Assembly (NCBI RefSeq): GCF_017355985.1
Contig: NZ_JAFIQU010000010.1
Coordinates: forward strand, 62,001-126,000
DNA length: 64,000 bases
Origin: Arenibaculum pallidiluteum
GTDB lineage: Bacteria; Pseudomonadota; Alphaproteobacteria; Azospirillales; Azospirillaceae
Direction of reading: 5' to 3'
The notes under the pieces are model-generated. The model was given only the letters and a program-made list of their open reading frames with translations. It searched no databases and was not told where the DNA came from. The position numbers and the translations under genes are program-made. Shown here piece after piece: positions 9,141 to 17,777 of the stretch (its first letter is position 1; each line of letters opens with the position of its first letter).

Positions 9141-9956
9141 ATGCCAGCGAGCCGCCGGCTTCAAGGACGAGACACTGACATGACGAAAATCTACGGCACC
9201 AGCGGCAACGACAACGGCAACAAGGCCCTCGTGGGCACCGGGGGTGGAGACGAGATCCATGGCGGAAGCGGCACGGACGACCTCTACGGCCTCGAGGCCA
9301 ACGACGTCCTCCTCGGCGGCTCCGGCCCCGACCGACTGTACGGGGGCTCCGGCTACGACACGGCGAGCTACACCGACGCCCTCGGAAGCGGCGTCACCGT
9401 CAATCTCGGGACCAACGTCAACACTGGGGGGGACGCCCAAGGAGACAAGTTCTACAGCATCGAGGGAGTCACCGGCTCCTCTTACGGCGACGACATCACC
9501 GGAAACGCCCAAACCAACATCCTCAAGGGCGAGTTCGGCTCCGACTGGCTCTTCGGAAAGGCGGGCAACGACTCGCTCTACGGGGGCTACGGGGTCGATC
9601 ACCTCTTCGGCGGCGCGGGCGCGGACAATCTCACTGGCGGAGCCGACGCTGACCTCTTCAGCTATCAGGCCTGCGAGGAAAGCACCGACGGCTCGCGGGA
9701 CACGATCTGGAACTTCAGCAAGGCCGAGGGCGACCGAATTCACCTGTCAGCGATCGACGCCAAGGCGCACACCGATGGGAACCAGAGCTTCTCCTTCATC
9801 GGCCACGACGACTTCACGGCCGAGGGCCAGGTCCGCTTCTTCTTCCAGAACGGCAACACCTACGTCGAAGCGAACGCCTACGGCGACACCGAACCTGACA
9901 TGCTCATTATGCTGAGTGGCACCCACAACCTCGGAGCTTACGACTTCGTGCTCTGA
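9141..9956 (+). CDS. RTX-like calcium-binding repeat protein
   Basis: This 271-residue protein is mostly glycine/aspartate nonapeptide repeats of the hemolysin type (for example GGSGPDRLYGG, GKAGNDSLYGG, GGAGADNLTGG). They form calcium-binding beta-rolls in proteins secreted by type I systems. The C-terminal 90 residues (TIWNFSKAEGDRIHLSAID onwards) resemble the module that follows RTX repeats in many proteobacterial proteins. There is no Sec signal, as expected. No catalytic domain is present. The start at 9141 has an excellent GGGAGGT site; the ATG at 9180 is a possible alternative. No type I export genes are in the window. Confidence 0.85.
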   Translation: MPASRRLQGRDTDMTKIYGTSGNDNGNKALVGTGGGDEIHGGSGTDDLYGLEANDVLLGGSGPDRLYGGSGYDTASYTDALGSGVTVNLGTNVNTGGDAQGDKFYSIEGVTGSSYGDDITGNAQTNILKGEFGSDWLFGKAGNDSLYGGYGVDHLFGGAGADNLTGGADADLFSYQACEESTDGSRDTIWNFSKAEGDRIHLSAIDAKAHTDGNQSFSFIGHDDFTAEGQVRFFFQNGNTYVEANAYGDTEPDMLIMLSGTHNLGAYDFVL

Positions 9957-10149
9957 CCCGCCGTTCCGCGTTCGCGGCGCCGGTTTCCTCGAGAGAAAGC
10001 GGCGCTGCGGACGTGCAGGGACCGCGGACATCGCCAAGGTCAATCTGCAACGGGAACAGTTGCGTGCGGGTTCTGCGTCCCGATCATCGTCACCCCCGGG
10101 ACGGCACCAGGAGCAATTTAAACTGCGCCGAAGGTCAGGTGGTAAAAAA

Positions 10150-10585
10150 TTGGGCGCGCACCAGTGCAACCCGAACCGGGGCTGCGAACGCGGGCTCTCA
10201 CCCCAAGCTTTTTCGAGTGGAAGACCGCTCGGGAGCAAAGATGAGACCCACGACCTTGGACCTGGTGCCGCAGACCATCGACTGGGCGGAGCGGCGCTCG
10301 ACTAGCGGACGCGCCCGCTCGCCGGTACCGACCCTCGACGCGTTGCGCACGCTCGACGCTTTCGCGCTCGAGGGCCCGCGCTCGGATGTCCTGATCGCCG
10401 CGCCGGGCCAAGCCAGTGGCTCCACCCTTCGCCGCAGGCTCGTCGCGTGGTCGGCGCAAACGGTGCTCGCGCGCGTCCATCGCGTGCTGCTGTGCATGGT
10501 CCGCTCCGGCCCCGATCCGCGGCCCCGGATCTGGGAGTGGTGGTGGACAGCGCCTCAGTCCGGGCCAAGCGCGGAGGCGAGCTAG
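10150..10585 (+). mobile_element. Truncated IS5-type (IS427-like) element, copy 1
   Basis: OrfA starts at 10241 (MRPTTLDLVPQTIDW) and runs to a stop at 10585. In the -1 frame, VVDSASVRAKRGGEL, the region of the first catalytic Asp, begins near 10535. Similarity to the second copy (14.3-15.2 kb) starts in the upstream flank near 10150 at GCGCACCAG and stops abruptly after GGEL near 10583. The rest of the catalytic domain is missing, so the copy is dead. The two copies share the same frame change. Confidence 0.75.
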
Positions 10586-10851
10586 CTCGGCTGCTTGTCC
10601 GGGACGTCGCTCGCCACGCCATGGACAAGCCTTGTCCGAATGCGCCCCGGGCCCGTCACTACCATCGAGGGGGAGATCTGTCTGGAGCGCGCCGTCGTCG
10701 GGCCGTTTCCGTTCGCACGCCGACTAGGTATCAGAAACCGGTGTCACCTGGCGTCATGGAAAATTCATTCAAAAATGCAAGGGGGTGTCCAGAAAATGCG
10801 CCTCGGTGACAGCACCAACTTTTCTAAGACGAACATGAGGGCACTTGAACG
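10586..10851. other. Non-coding gap after truncated IS
   Basis: No recognisable coding or RNA sequence. The stretch begins exactly where similarity to the other IS copy ends, so it may be the far side of a deletion. The last 100 bases are more AT-rich and could hold the promoter of the acetyltransferase gene. Confidence 0.4.
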
Positions 10852-11340
10852 ATGGCAACCGACGTGGTGATCCGATCCGCTCTCCCGGCAGAAAGCGACG
10901 TTGTCGCGCAGCTATTTCGGCTGACGGTGAGGCGCTGTCTGCCCTACTTGCCAGACCTCCACTCTCCCGAAGAAGACTCCACCTTCTTCCGCGATCGTCT
11001 CTTCCCGGAACATCAGGTCTGGGTGGCGGCGGGGGAGCGGATTCTCGGCTATTGCGCATTTCGCGAGGGTTGGGTTCAGCACCTTTACGTCCATCCGGAC
11101 GCATGCGGGAAGGGTATCGGGTCCGCCCTCCTCTCCAAGGCAATGGAAGTGAACGATGAGCTTCGGCTCTGGGTGTTTCAACGAAATCAGCGGGCTATCC
11201 ACTTCTACGAGGCGAAGGGGTTTCGGCTTCTCGAGATGACGGACGGACATGCCAATGAAGAAAAAGAGCCAGACGCACTTTACCTCTGGTCGCGCCGAGT
11301 AGGCCCCGGACCCTCAAACGGTTCCGATCAGCTTTCATGA
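10852..11340 (+). CDS. GNAT family N-acetyltransferase
   Basis: At 162 residues it has the GNAT layout: an N-terminal VVIRSALPAESDVVAQLF strand and helix, motif A with LYVHPDACGKGIGSALL (acetyl-CoA pyrophosphate loop), and motif B with NQRAIHFYEAKGFRLLE. It should transfer an acetyl group from acetyl-CoA to an unidentified amine. The usual R/Q that opens the R-x-x-G-x-G loop is Cys here, while the glycines are intact. It stands alone between two transposase remnants. Confidence 0.85.
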   Translation: MATDVVIRSALPAESDVVAQLFRLTVRRCLPYLPDLHSPEEDSTFFRDRLFPEHQVWVAAGERILGYCAFREGWVQHLYVHPDACGKGIGSALLSKAMEVNDELRLWVFQRNQRAIHFYEAKGFRLLEMTDGHANEEKEPDALYLWSRRVGPGPSNGSDQLS

Positions 11341-11559
11341 AATACGGGTGGTGACCGACGTTCGGAGCGGCAGGCATCCGCACCCGCGCAGCCGAGCCTT
11401 CTCTGATCCTGGCCGCTGTGACGGCAGAGCTGCCAGACTTCCGCCCATGCGGCGCTTGCTGCGGCCTTCATGGTAGGAAGGCACCTTTTAGCTGGGCTTG
11501 GAGCGGAAAGAAAATCCGATGGGCCGGACGGCCGCGCTAGTTCTCCTGGACGCGGTTTT

Positions 11560-12210
11560 CAGAGCTCGCGCGCGCGGACCGCTTTGCCACCAAAAATATG
11601 CAGGCTGCGTGGATCAGCGAGTGGATGAGTAGCCGAGCCGGTCATAGCGCAGCGCGAGGCGCCTGTTCTCCAAGATCCAGGCGTTACTGCGCTCCACCAG
11701 CTAGCGCCCCTGGCCAAGTCCTGATCCGCGCGGCCGAGCTCTCTTGTGAATCTGCGGTCGGCGCCGCAGCGGCGGCAGAGGTCGCGGTGATGCTCGGCGT
11801 CGTAGCCCTTGTCGGCGAACACTGTGCGGATGCAAGCCATGACAGCGAATGCGGCGAGAAATAGCCGTTCAAAGACGAGCGTGTCGTTGATGTTGGCCGC
11901 GGTCGTGGCGCAGGCCATAGGCACGCGTTGCACATCCACCGCGATGTGGTACTTGGTGCCCCGCTTGGTCCGGTCCGGCGGGTTGGGGCCGGTGAGATCG
12001 CCGCCGCGTTTGGCGCGGACGGATCAGCTATCGAGGATCAGGTCGGGATGGCCACGCAGCATACCGACCAGCAGGGCTTGCACCTTCGGCAGCAGACCCA
12101 TCTCGGCGCGACGTGTCAGGCCAGCGGCGCAGAGTCGAGCCGCTGGCCTGGTCCCAGGTGACGGCCAGACTGCTCAAGGGTTTTCCCGCGCGCGGGAGGC
12201 GCCGTAAGGT
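11560..12210 (-). pseudogene. Degraded IS5-family transposase
   Basis: Reading leftward from about 12190, three phases give WDQASGSTLRR, then DLILDS followed by an in-frame TGA and SVRAKRGGDLTGPNPPDRTK, then HIAVDVQRVPMACATTAANIND and TVFADKGYDAEHHRDLCRR. These are the first and second catalytic Asp regions of an IS5-type DDE transposase. Similarity in the last part shifts frame again (near 11740) before the catalytic Glu region. At least one stop and two frameshifts make it non-functional. It is a different lineage from the IS5-type copies at 10.2 and 14.3 kb. Confidence 0.8.
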
Positions 12211-12416
12211 CGCAACCACACGAATGGTTTCGGCGGGACGGTGCCCCAGTCGACATCTGGGCTGCCGATCACCGGCGTCGATGAGTTGCGATGAGTTAAG
12301 TCTGACATCCTATGTGGCTGTCCCTGAACGGCCCCGTAGATATGGATGCCCGGCCTCAAGCGACCGTTTTGGGGGAGGAAACCGCCGGGTGCGACCCGGA
12401 CGCTCACCCGAAGCCC

Positions 12417-13230
12417 CTAGAGGGCGTGCCCTCCTGCCACCTGAATGACCTGGCCCGTGATCCACGAAGCCGCATCACTCAATAGGAATGCCACCGCCAG
12501 TGCGATGTCGTTTGGCTCACCTACACGGCGCAGGGGGATTGATGGCAGAAGCTGCTCCTCAAGGGCTGCATCGATCCAGCCTGTTTGGACCGGACCGGGA
12601 GCCACAGCGTTCACGGTGATGCCAAGCGGTCCACGCTCGATGGCTGCCGCCCGGGTCATTGCCTCAAGAGCTGCCTTGCTCGTCCCGTAGAACACCTGGC
12701 CAGGGAAGGCGCGAGCAGCATCAGTGCAGATGTTGACGATGCGGCAGTTCTCTTGCGCGCGTTGGGCACGCACTCTCGCGAAAGCCGCCATTAACAGCGT
12801 GGGAGCAGCCACGTTGACATCGTAGTGACGGCGGTAGCGCGCTCATGTGGCATCCAGCAGCGTGTCAGGAACCTCGCAGGCCGCGGCGTTGTTGACGAGC
12901 CCGTGCAATGGGCCGATTGCCTCCTCGGCCCGGGCGACCAGAGCCACTGGCTCATCGGCCCGGGACAGATCCGCCGCGAGGATAGCCGCACGCCTTCCCA
13001 ACCGCTCGACCTCGAAGGCGACAGCCTCTGCTGCTGCGCGTCCCAGGACGGTATGGGCGACCTAATCCGACAGTGTGTCCTGGTCGAGAGTGGATGGCGA
13101 TGTCGGCCCCATGCTCGGCGAGGGCTATAGCCGTGCGCCGACCAATGCCGGAGTTTGCACCGGTGATCAGGATGTTACGGCCTGAAAGGCCGAAGGCATG
13201 GGCATGTGGAAACCCCAGGGAGCTACAATC
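12417..13230 (-). pseudogene. Broken short-chain dehydrogenase (SDR)
   Basis: The cofactor motif NILITGANSGIGRR, the central LVNNAAACEVPDTLLDAT, the catalytic FYGTSKAALEAM (Tyr-x-x-x-Lys) and a normal C-terminus ending VIQVAGGHAL are all present. One frameshift interrupts it near 13055-13085, and one in-frame TGA (plus-strand bases 12843-12845) follows LLDAT. Apart from these two lesions the protein is intact, so decay is recent or a sequencing error is possible. The N-terminal start is unclear. Confidence 0.75.
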
Positions 13231-13426
13231 CTTCGCGATGTTCAAGGGCGTGGTCCGGCCCTCACTGTCACCAGCCCAAATTCGCGGAGAATCCGGCCGG
13301 CCATCGTTCCTCCTGACTCCCGGCAATGTATCGACGGCCTACCCGGGCAACAAGTTTGGCGGACCAAACCGGCGTCTGGGGCCGCTTTCCGCCCATCTCA
13401 GCGGTTCCGGCTTCCGTCAGGGACTG
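13231..13426. other. Short gap, nothing recognised
   Basis: No conserved coding text is visible between the broken SDR and the response regulator scrap. Confidence 0.3.
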
Positions 13427-13612
13427 TCCTCAATCGGGAGTAGTTGTAGCAACGCCCTTTAAGGTCTGGGGCTACAATGCGGGAGGTTACGACCCACACG
13501 CTGGGGACCCATGTCTAACGGCTGCGCCAGGAGATAGAGCGGGATCCGTCCAATGCGCGCATCCTCGTGACCGAGCCCGGCGGCTACAAGCTCGTACCGG
13601 AGCCGCGGCGTT
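13427..13612 (+). pseudogene. Remnant of an OmpR-type DNA-binding domain
   Basis: Fragments in adjacent frames read LNRE, then VWGYNA, then THTLGTHV, a TAA stop, RLRQEIERDPSNARILVTE and PGGYKLVPEP. This is the recognition helix and C-terminal wing of a PhoB/OmpR-type response regulator (family text VWGYNAxVTTHTLETH and RLRQKIExDPSNxRxLVTExGGYRL). Two stops near the start, one frameshift near 13482 and the TAA near 13516 show it is dead. The receiver half is not found on this strand. Confidence 0.7.
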
Positions 13613-13629
13613 TCCGCGCTACAACTCCC

Positions 13630-14268
13630 TCAGCGCTGTTCGGCGGCGATACGCAGGCCGAGCCCGACGAGAAGGGTTCCGGTTATTCCCTCCACTGCCC
13701 GGCGGACAATCGGGCGGCGCAGGAAGTCGCCTGCCCTGGCGATGGCCGCGGCGTAGAACGCCAGCCAGCCGAAGGTCATCAGTGCGAAGATCACCCCCAG
13801 CGCCATGAGGGTGGCGAAGCTCGGCCCGACCGAGGGAGCGAACTGGGGCAGCAGGCTTGCGAAGAAGACCGCCATCTTCGGATTGCCGAGATCGCTGACA
13901 AGACCCTGGCGGAAGGCCGAGGTCGCCGAAAGGCGCCTCCCGGGTCCTCGGGACGGGACAGCGGTCTCCGCCTGCGCGCCATCGGGCCATAGTGCGGCAC
14001 GAAGAGCGTGGATTCCGAGATACACGAGATAGGCAGCGCCCACATATTTCATGGTGAGGAACAGCGGCTCGGACGCGATCAGCAGCGCCACGATGCCGAG
14101 GCTGGTGGCGAAGGCCCAGACGGTCTGGCCGCAGGCGATACCCAGGGCCGTGAAGATGCCAGCAGGGCGGCCACCAAGCAGCGTGTTGCGGATCGTCACC
14201 GCCGTATCGGGCCCGGGCGTCATGATGACGACCAGGGAAACACCCAGAAAGGCCAGAAAGCTCTCCAT
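13630..14268 (-). CDS. LysE/RhtB family amino-acid exporter
   Basis: This 212-residue membrane protein starts MESFLAFLGVSLVVIMTPGPDT, the LysE/RhtB signature with the conserved PGP in the first helix. Five to six membrane segments follow, with the family motifs GxxxG...LVYLGIxAL in the middle and GNPKMAVFF after the central loop. It should export amino acids or related metabolites such as homoserine lactone or threonine. The ATG at 14268 is preferred to the one at 14304 because it matches family N-termini. The gene ends about 80 bases from the IS copy on the same strand. Confidence 0.9.
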   Translation of the reverse strand: MESFLAFLGVSLVVIMTPGPDTAVTIRNTLLGGRPAGIFTALGIACGQTVWAFATSLGIVALLIASEPLFLTMKYVGAAYLVYLGIHALRAALWPDGAQAETAVPSRGPGRRLSATSAFRQGLVSDLGNPKMAVFFASLLPQFAPSVGPSFATLMALGVIFALMTFGWLAFYAAAIARAGDFLRRPIVRRAVEGITGTLLVGLGLRIAAEQR

Positions 14269-14346
14269 CGCGCTCGATCCCGCCAGTGGCGCCGCAGCGC
14301 CCATCAGTCTAGACGGATGGGAACCGCGCGGGAAGGAGCAGCGCCA

Positions 14347-14850
14347 TCAGACATCGGTGATCTCCCCGGCGAGGATGAAGATGCAGGCCGCCACCAGGAG
14401 CGAGCGGATGATGATGGACGAGCGGTCCTGACGGCGGTCAAGGCATCTGTAGCGGATCAACCTCTCGATGACCCGCTCGACGACCGATCGGACCACGCCC
14501 AGACCCGAACCATGTCCGCTGCCACCTTTGCGGATTGTGGGCCGGATGCCTTTGCGCAGGCGGCGCCAACGATTGTCGCGGCTATCGTAGCCCGCGTCGG
14601 CGTAGAGATTCCCGATGGCGGCACAGGCGACCTGGGCCAGGCGCAACAGCTCGGGGAAGAGCTTGGTGTCGGGCACGTTGGCGGCCGACGCCACCGCTGC
14701 GACCGGCAGCCCGTCGGTCGAGACGACCATGTGGTACTTGGGGCCAGGCTTGCCGCGGTCGGTCGGGTTCGGACCCGTCAGCTCGCCCCCGCGCTTGGCC
14801 CGGACCGATACACTGTCCACCACAAGGTCCAGGCCCGGGCCGCGGCCGCG
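14347..14850 (-). CDS. IS5-type transposase OrfB (DDE domain)
   Basis: About 165 residues from the shift region to the stop carry DSVSVRAKRGGEL (first Asp), YADAGYD (second Asp) and RSVVERV (Glu). They end with the family C-terminal helix LLVAACIFILAG. It has no start codon of its own near the OrfA end and should be made by -1 frameshifting from OrfA as a fusion. No internal stop is seen, so the element could still be active. Confidence 0.75.
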   Translation of the reverse strand, partial: RGRGPGLDLVVDSVSVRAKRGGELTGPNPTDRGKPGPKYHMVVSTDGLPVAAVASAANVPDTKLFPELLRLAQVACAAIGNLYADAGYDSRDNRWRRLRKGIRPTIRKGGSGHGSGLGVVRSVVERVIERLIRYRCLDRRQDRSSIIIRSLLVAACIFILAGEITDV

Positions 14851-15116
14851 GAGCGGGCCATGCGCAGCAGCACGAGATGAACGCGCGCGAGCACCGCTTG
14901 CCTTGACCACGCCATCAGCCGGCGGCGCAGCGTGGAGCCCCTGGCCCGGCCGGGTGTGGCGAGCAGGACCTCCCAGCGCCGGCCCCCGCGGGTAAAAGCT
15001 ACAAGCGCGCGCACCATCGCGGCCGTCGGTACCGGCGGGCGGCCGCGTCCGCCAGCCGAGCGCCGCTCCACCCAGCCGATGGTCCGCGCCACCAGGTCCA
15101 AGACCGTGGGTCCCAT
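14778..15116 (-). CDS. IS5-type transposase OrfA (N-terminal HTH part)
   Basis: 112 residues: MGPTVLDLVARTIGW, then a DUF4096-like helix-turn-helix region through GRARGSTLRRRLMAWSRQAVLARVH (read in pieces), ending in the region of overlap with OrfB. The ATG at 15116 corresponds exactly to the ATG at 10241 in copy 1. An in-frame ATG at 15203 would extend into the conserved non-coding flank. Confidence 0.75.
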   Translation of the reverse strand: MGPTVLDLVARTIGWVERRSAGGRGRPPVPTAAMVRALVAFTRGGRRWEVLLATPGRARGSTLRRRLMAWSRQAVLARVHLVLLRMARSAAAARAWTLWWTVYRSGPSAGAS

Positions 15117-15230
15117 AGTCCGTCCCGAGCGTTCTTTCGCTCGGAAGGTCTGGGGGCGAAAGCCCGCGATCACAGCCCCCGCTCGGGTCACGCTGGTGCG
15201 CACCGGATTTTCGAGCGTCTGACAAGGCGT

Positions 15231-15388
15231 GGTTTTCAGAACGGCCTAACGCGGATCGCGATAGGCACGGGAACCCGGCGTCGCAGGCCGTGATCCGGGG
15301 AAACCCTTGGTGCCCGCCATAGCGCTCTCGAACCGCATGCCGCGCACCGTTCGCAGCGGAGGCCAAGTCCGTGGCGGCGGATTAACTG
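15231..15388. other. Short gap, nothing recognised
   Basis: No coding or structural signal noticed between the IS element and the receiver-domain gene. Confidence 0.3.
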
Positions 15389-15724
15389 CTATCCGGCCAA
15401 CATGCCTTTGACATGCTCGACGAACGTAGTCGGATCGACGGGCTTTTGGAGGAACACGGCGCCCTCGACCCCGGAGATCCGCTCAAGGGTCTCCCGCTCG
15501 CACGATCCGGACACAATGATCACCCCGCATCGGAGGTCCTCGCGCAAGCGTTCCGCAACATGGATGCCATCGGGTCCCGGACCCAAGCGGATATCGATGA
15601 CCGCCACAGCAGGCCCAACAGCTTTGGCGACGACCAGCGCTTCCGCGGCGGCGTTCGCCACCCCGCAAATCGGTATGCTCGCGTTATTGCGGTGCCGCTG
15701 GGAGAAAGATCCCTGAGCCTGCAT
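15389..15724 (-). CDS. Receiver domain protein lacking its N-terminus
   Basis: The 111-residue reading frame contains the phospho-acceptor strand AVAVIDIRLGPGPDGI and the conserved Ser and Lys (IIVSGS, FLQKPVD) of a stand-alone response regulator. However, the first beta-strand with its acidic pair (usual text ILIVEDE) is absent and is replaced by MQAQGSFSQRHRNN. Without that pair magnesium binding fails, so it is either a damaged gene or a diverged pseudo-receiver. Its neighbour is an IS element, which favours truncation. No output domain follows. Confidence 0.5.
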   Translation of the reverse strand: MQAQGSFSQRHRNNASIPICGVANAAAEALVVAKAVGPAVAVIDIRLGPGPDGIHVAERLREDLRCGVIIVSGSCERETLERISGVEGAVFLQKPVDPTTFVEHVKGMLAG

Positions 15725-15896
15725 GTTGCAAGTTCGGCCGGGACAGACGAAAACCGTTTAAGGCCACAGTTATCACAATGAACGTGGAGGATAATACTCG
15801 GATTTATAGTGTTGTCTGATGCAAGTTAAGCAAAAGATGTTGCCTATCTTCGTGAAGCCATGGTAGATGATGTTGGGCTAGGAAGGGAGGATGGAT

Positions 15897-16682
15897 ATGG
15901 ATTTCGGGGTCACCGGGAAGGTTGCAATCATCACTGGCGGTGGATCGGGAATCGGCTACGCGATTGCCAAGACCTTTCATGACGAAGGGGCTGTCGTGGT
16001 CATTAACGGCCGTACGCCCTCCCGCATCGAGGCCGCCGCCGCAGCCATCGGCCCGCGTGCCCATGGCGTGGTCGCCGATCTCCTGACAGGAGAGGGGGCG
16101 AGGACTCTCGCCGACCATGCGGCCGCGCTCGGGCCGGTCTCGTTCCTGATCAACAACATCGGCGTCTTCGACGTGAACGATTTCTTTGAGGTCAGTGACG
16201 AGCGCTGGATCGAGTATTTCGAGCACAACATGATGACCGCCGTCCGCATCACCCGCATCGTCATGAAGGACATGCTCGCCCGGGACGATGGCAGCATCGT
16301 CTTCATCTCGTCGGAGGCGGCGATCCGATCCATCGGAAACATGGTCCCCTATTCGGTAACCAAGACTGCCATGCTGGGGCTCGGCCGGTCCCTGGCGGAG
16401 CTGACGCGCGGCACTTCGGTCCGGGTCAACAGCTACATGCCCGGAACCACGGCAACCGAATCCGTCGCCACCTATTTCGCCGACCTCGCGCGGCAGCAGG
16501 GCAAGACCGTCGAGGAAACCCTGCGGGACTTCTACAAGGAGGTGCAGCCATCGAACCTGACCCAGAAGCTCATCGATCCGATCATGCACGGCCGCGGGGT
16601 GCTCCAACTCGCCACCAACACCGCCATGAACGGCGTGACGCACCGGGCCGACGGCGGAACCGTCCGCTCGATCTTCGGATAA
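15897..16682 (+). CDS. Short-chain dehydrogenase/reductase (SDR)
   Basis: The 261-residue SDR has the TGGGSGIGYAIAK cofactor loop, NNIG (NNAG position), the catalytic Ser in IVFISSEAA and YSVTK, then a standard C-terminus with RADGGTVRSIFG. It should be an NAD(P)-dependent oxidoreductase of a sugar or polyol-like substrate. The start at 15897 is chosen because GGGAGG lies 6 bases before it; the ATG at 15891 is too close to that site. It resembles the SDR at 35250-36038, particularly in ISSEAA/MASESA and the spacing after YxxxK, and the two probably serve the same pathway. Confidence 0.9.
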   Translation: MDFGVTGKVAIITGGGSGIGYAIAKTFHDEGAVVVINGRTPSRIEAAAAAIGPRAHGVVADLLTGEGARTLADHAAALGPVSFLINNIGVFDVNDFFEVSDERWIEYFEHNMMTAVRITRIVMKDMLARDDGSIVFISSEAAIRSIGNMVPYSVTKTAMLGLGRSLAELTRGTSVRVNSYMPGTTATESVATYFADLARQQGKTVEETLRDFYKEVQPSNLTQKLIDPIMHGRGVLQLATNTAMNGVTHRADGGTVRSIFG

Positions 16683-16819
16683 GCCCGGCGCGCGACCGGC
16701 TTCCGCGGCCATGTCCCTCGATGATGCGGGGCGGACCGGGACGTGAGGTGCCGTGCGCGGCCGTCCACCGGCGCTGCGAGGTGGCGAGGCGACCGGAGCC
16801 GGGCAGGCCGCGACGTGCA

Positions 16820-17695
16820 TCAGCGGAGCGTCGCGGCCAGTGCGGCTGCCCATTCGACGCGCAGGATCTCGAGCGCCGTGCGCGCCGCATCCACCGAGTC
16901 CGCCCACGCCTCCCGCCACAGTCGGACGCCGCCGATCAGATCCGGACCCAGGACACGGGACGAGAAGCCCTCGAAGGTGAATTCGCCGGCATATCCAGCC
17001 GCCGCGAGCGCGCGAAGATACCCGGGAAGGTCGAAGTTGCCCGTGCCCAGCAGGCCGCGGTGGCTTTCGGCGACGTGGGCGTAGGCAAGCCGGTTGGCGT
17101 TCCGGCGGATCGCGGCGGCGATGTCGGCCTCCTCGATGTTCATGTGGAACGTGTCCATGTGGATGAACATGTTCCGGCCGCCGGCGGCATCGATGAGCGC
17201 CGCCGCCTGGTCAAGCGTGTTGACCAGGTAGCTCTCGTAGCGGTTGACCGGCTCGATTCCCAAGGCCACGCCGAGCTCGCCGGCGCGGGTGTCGAGGCGT
17301 GCCAGCGCCGCGGCGACCCGCTCGACCTGAGCGGCCGTCGGCGGCGCGGCATAGCTGCTGAAGGCGGCGTAGCAGATCCCGCTCACGGCTGGCGCCTGGA
17401 GCTCGGCGGCGATCTCAAGCGCTGAGGCCACGGTCGCCTCGCCGCGCTTGGCGGTCTCTGGGTCGTTTGACGAGATGTCGGCCCCCGGGCCGAGCGCCAT
17501 GCCGAGGCGCAGGCCGAGCCCCGCTTCGCGGACCGCTCGGCGTGTCGCCACCCGGTCGAGAGTGGCCGGATCGAACATCAGGACCTCGATCAGCTCGTAT
17601 CCGATCTCGGCGGCGGTCCGGCAGATGACCGGAGCCGTCTCCTCGGTCCATAGGTCCGAGAACACCAGGCTGTGGACACCGAAACGTCCGCTCAT
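16820..17695 (-). CDS. Sugar phosphate isomerase/epimerase, tagatose-3-epimerase-like
   Basis: This 291-residue TIM barrel has the metal-site motifs of ketose 3-epimerases: GIEPVNRYESYLVNT (Glu), FIHMDTFHMNIEE (Asp/His), YAHVAESHRGLLGTG (His) and FTFEGFSS (Glu). D-tagatose/D-psicose 3-epimerases use these residues to bind Mn2+ and invert C3 of a free ketose; related proteins act on erythrulose phosphates. The ATG at 17695 follows GGGAGGA, while the longer frame needs a TTG. It is the last gene of the leftward catabolic unit, 82 bases after the aldehyde dehydrogenase. Confidence 0.85.
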   Translation of the reverse strand: MSGRFGVHSLVFSDLWTEETAPVICRTAAEIGYELIEVLMFDPATLDRVATRRAVREAGLGLRLGMALGPGADISSNDPETAKRGEATVASALEIAAELQAPAVSGICYAAFSSYAAPPTAAQVERVAAALARLDTRAGELGVALGIEPVNRYESYLVNTLDQAAALIDAAGGRNMFIHMDTFHMNIEEADIAAAIRRNANRLAYAHVAESHRGLLGTGNFDLPGYLRALAAAGYAGEFTFEGFSSRVLGPDLIGGVRLWREAWADSVDAARTALEILRVEWAAALAATLR

Positions 17696-17777
17696 GCGCA
17701 AGTCCTCCCGCTGATCCCAGGCCGTTCGCCCGGGTGGCCGGGCTGGCCGACCCGGTCACCCGGGCCGGCGCCAGCGT

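Larger units (their letters stand above)
14347..15230 (-). mobile_element. IS5-type (IS427-like) element, copy 2, apparently complete
   Basis: OrfA (15116 to 14778) encodes MGPTVLDLVARTIGWVERR through STLRRRLMAWS. OrfB, in the -1 phase, encodes LVVDSVSVRAKRGGELTGP, NLYADAGYDSRDNR and VRSVVERVIERL, the three acidic catalytic regions, and ends naturally at 14347. The two-ORF arrangement with a -1 shift near 14830 is typical of IS427-group IS5 elements, which make the active transposase by programmed frameshifting. Terminal repeats were not resolved by eye, so the outer limits are approximate. Confidence 0.8.

Noticed and set aside
9141..9956. Secreted RTX toxin
   Set aside because: Only repeats and a short C-terminal module are present. 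There is no catalytic or pore-forming domain, so toxin is not supported.
14008..14880. Plus-strand frame of about 290 codons
   Set aside because: Antisense to the LysE gene and the IS5-type transposase, both of which have clear motifs.
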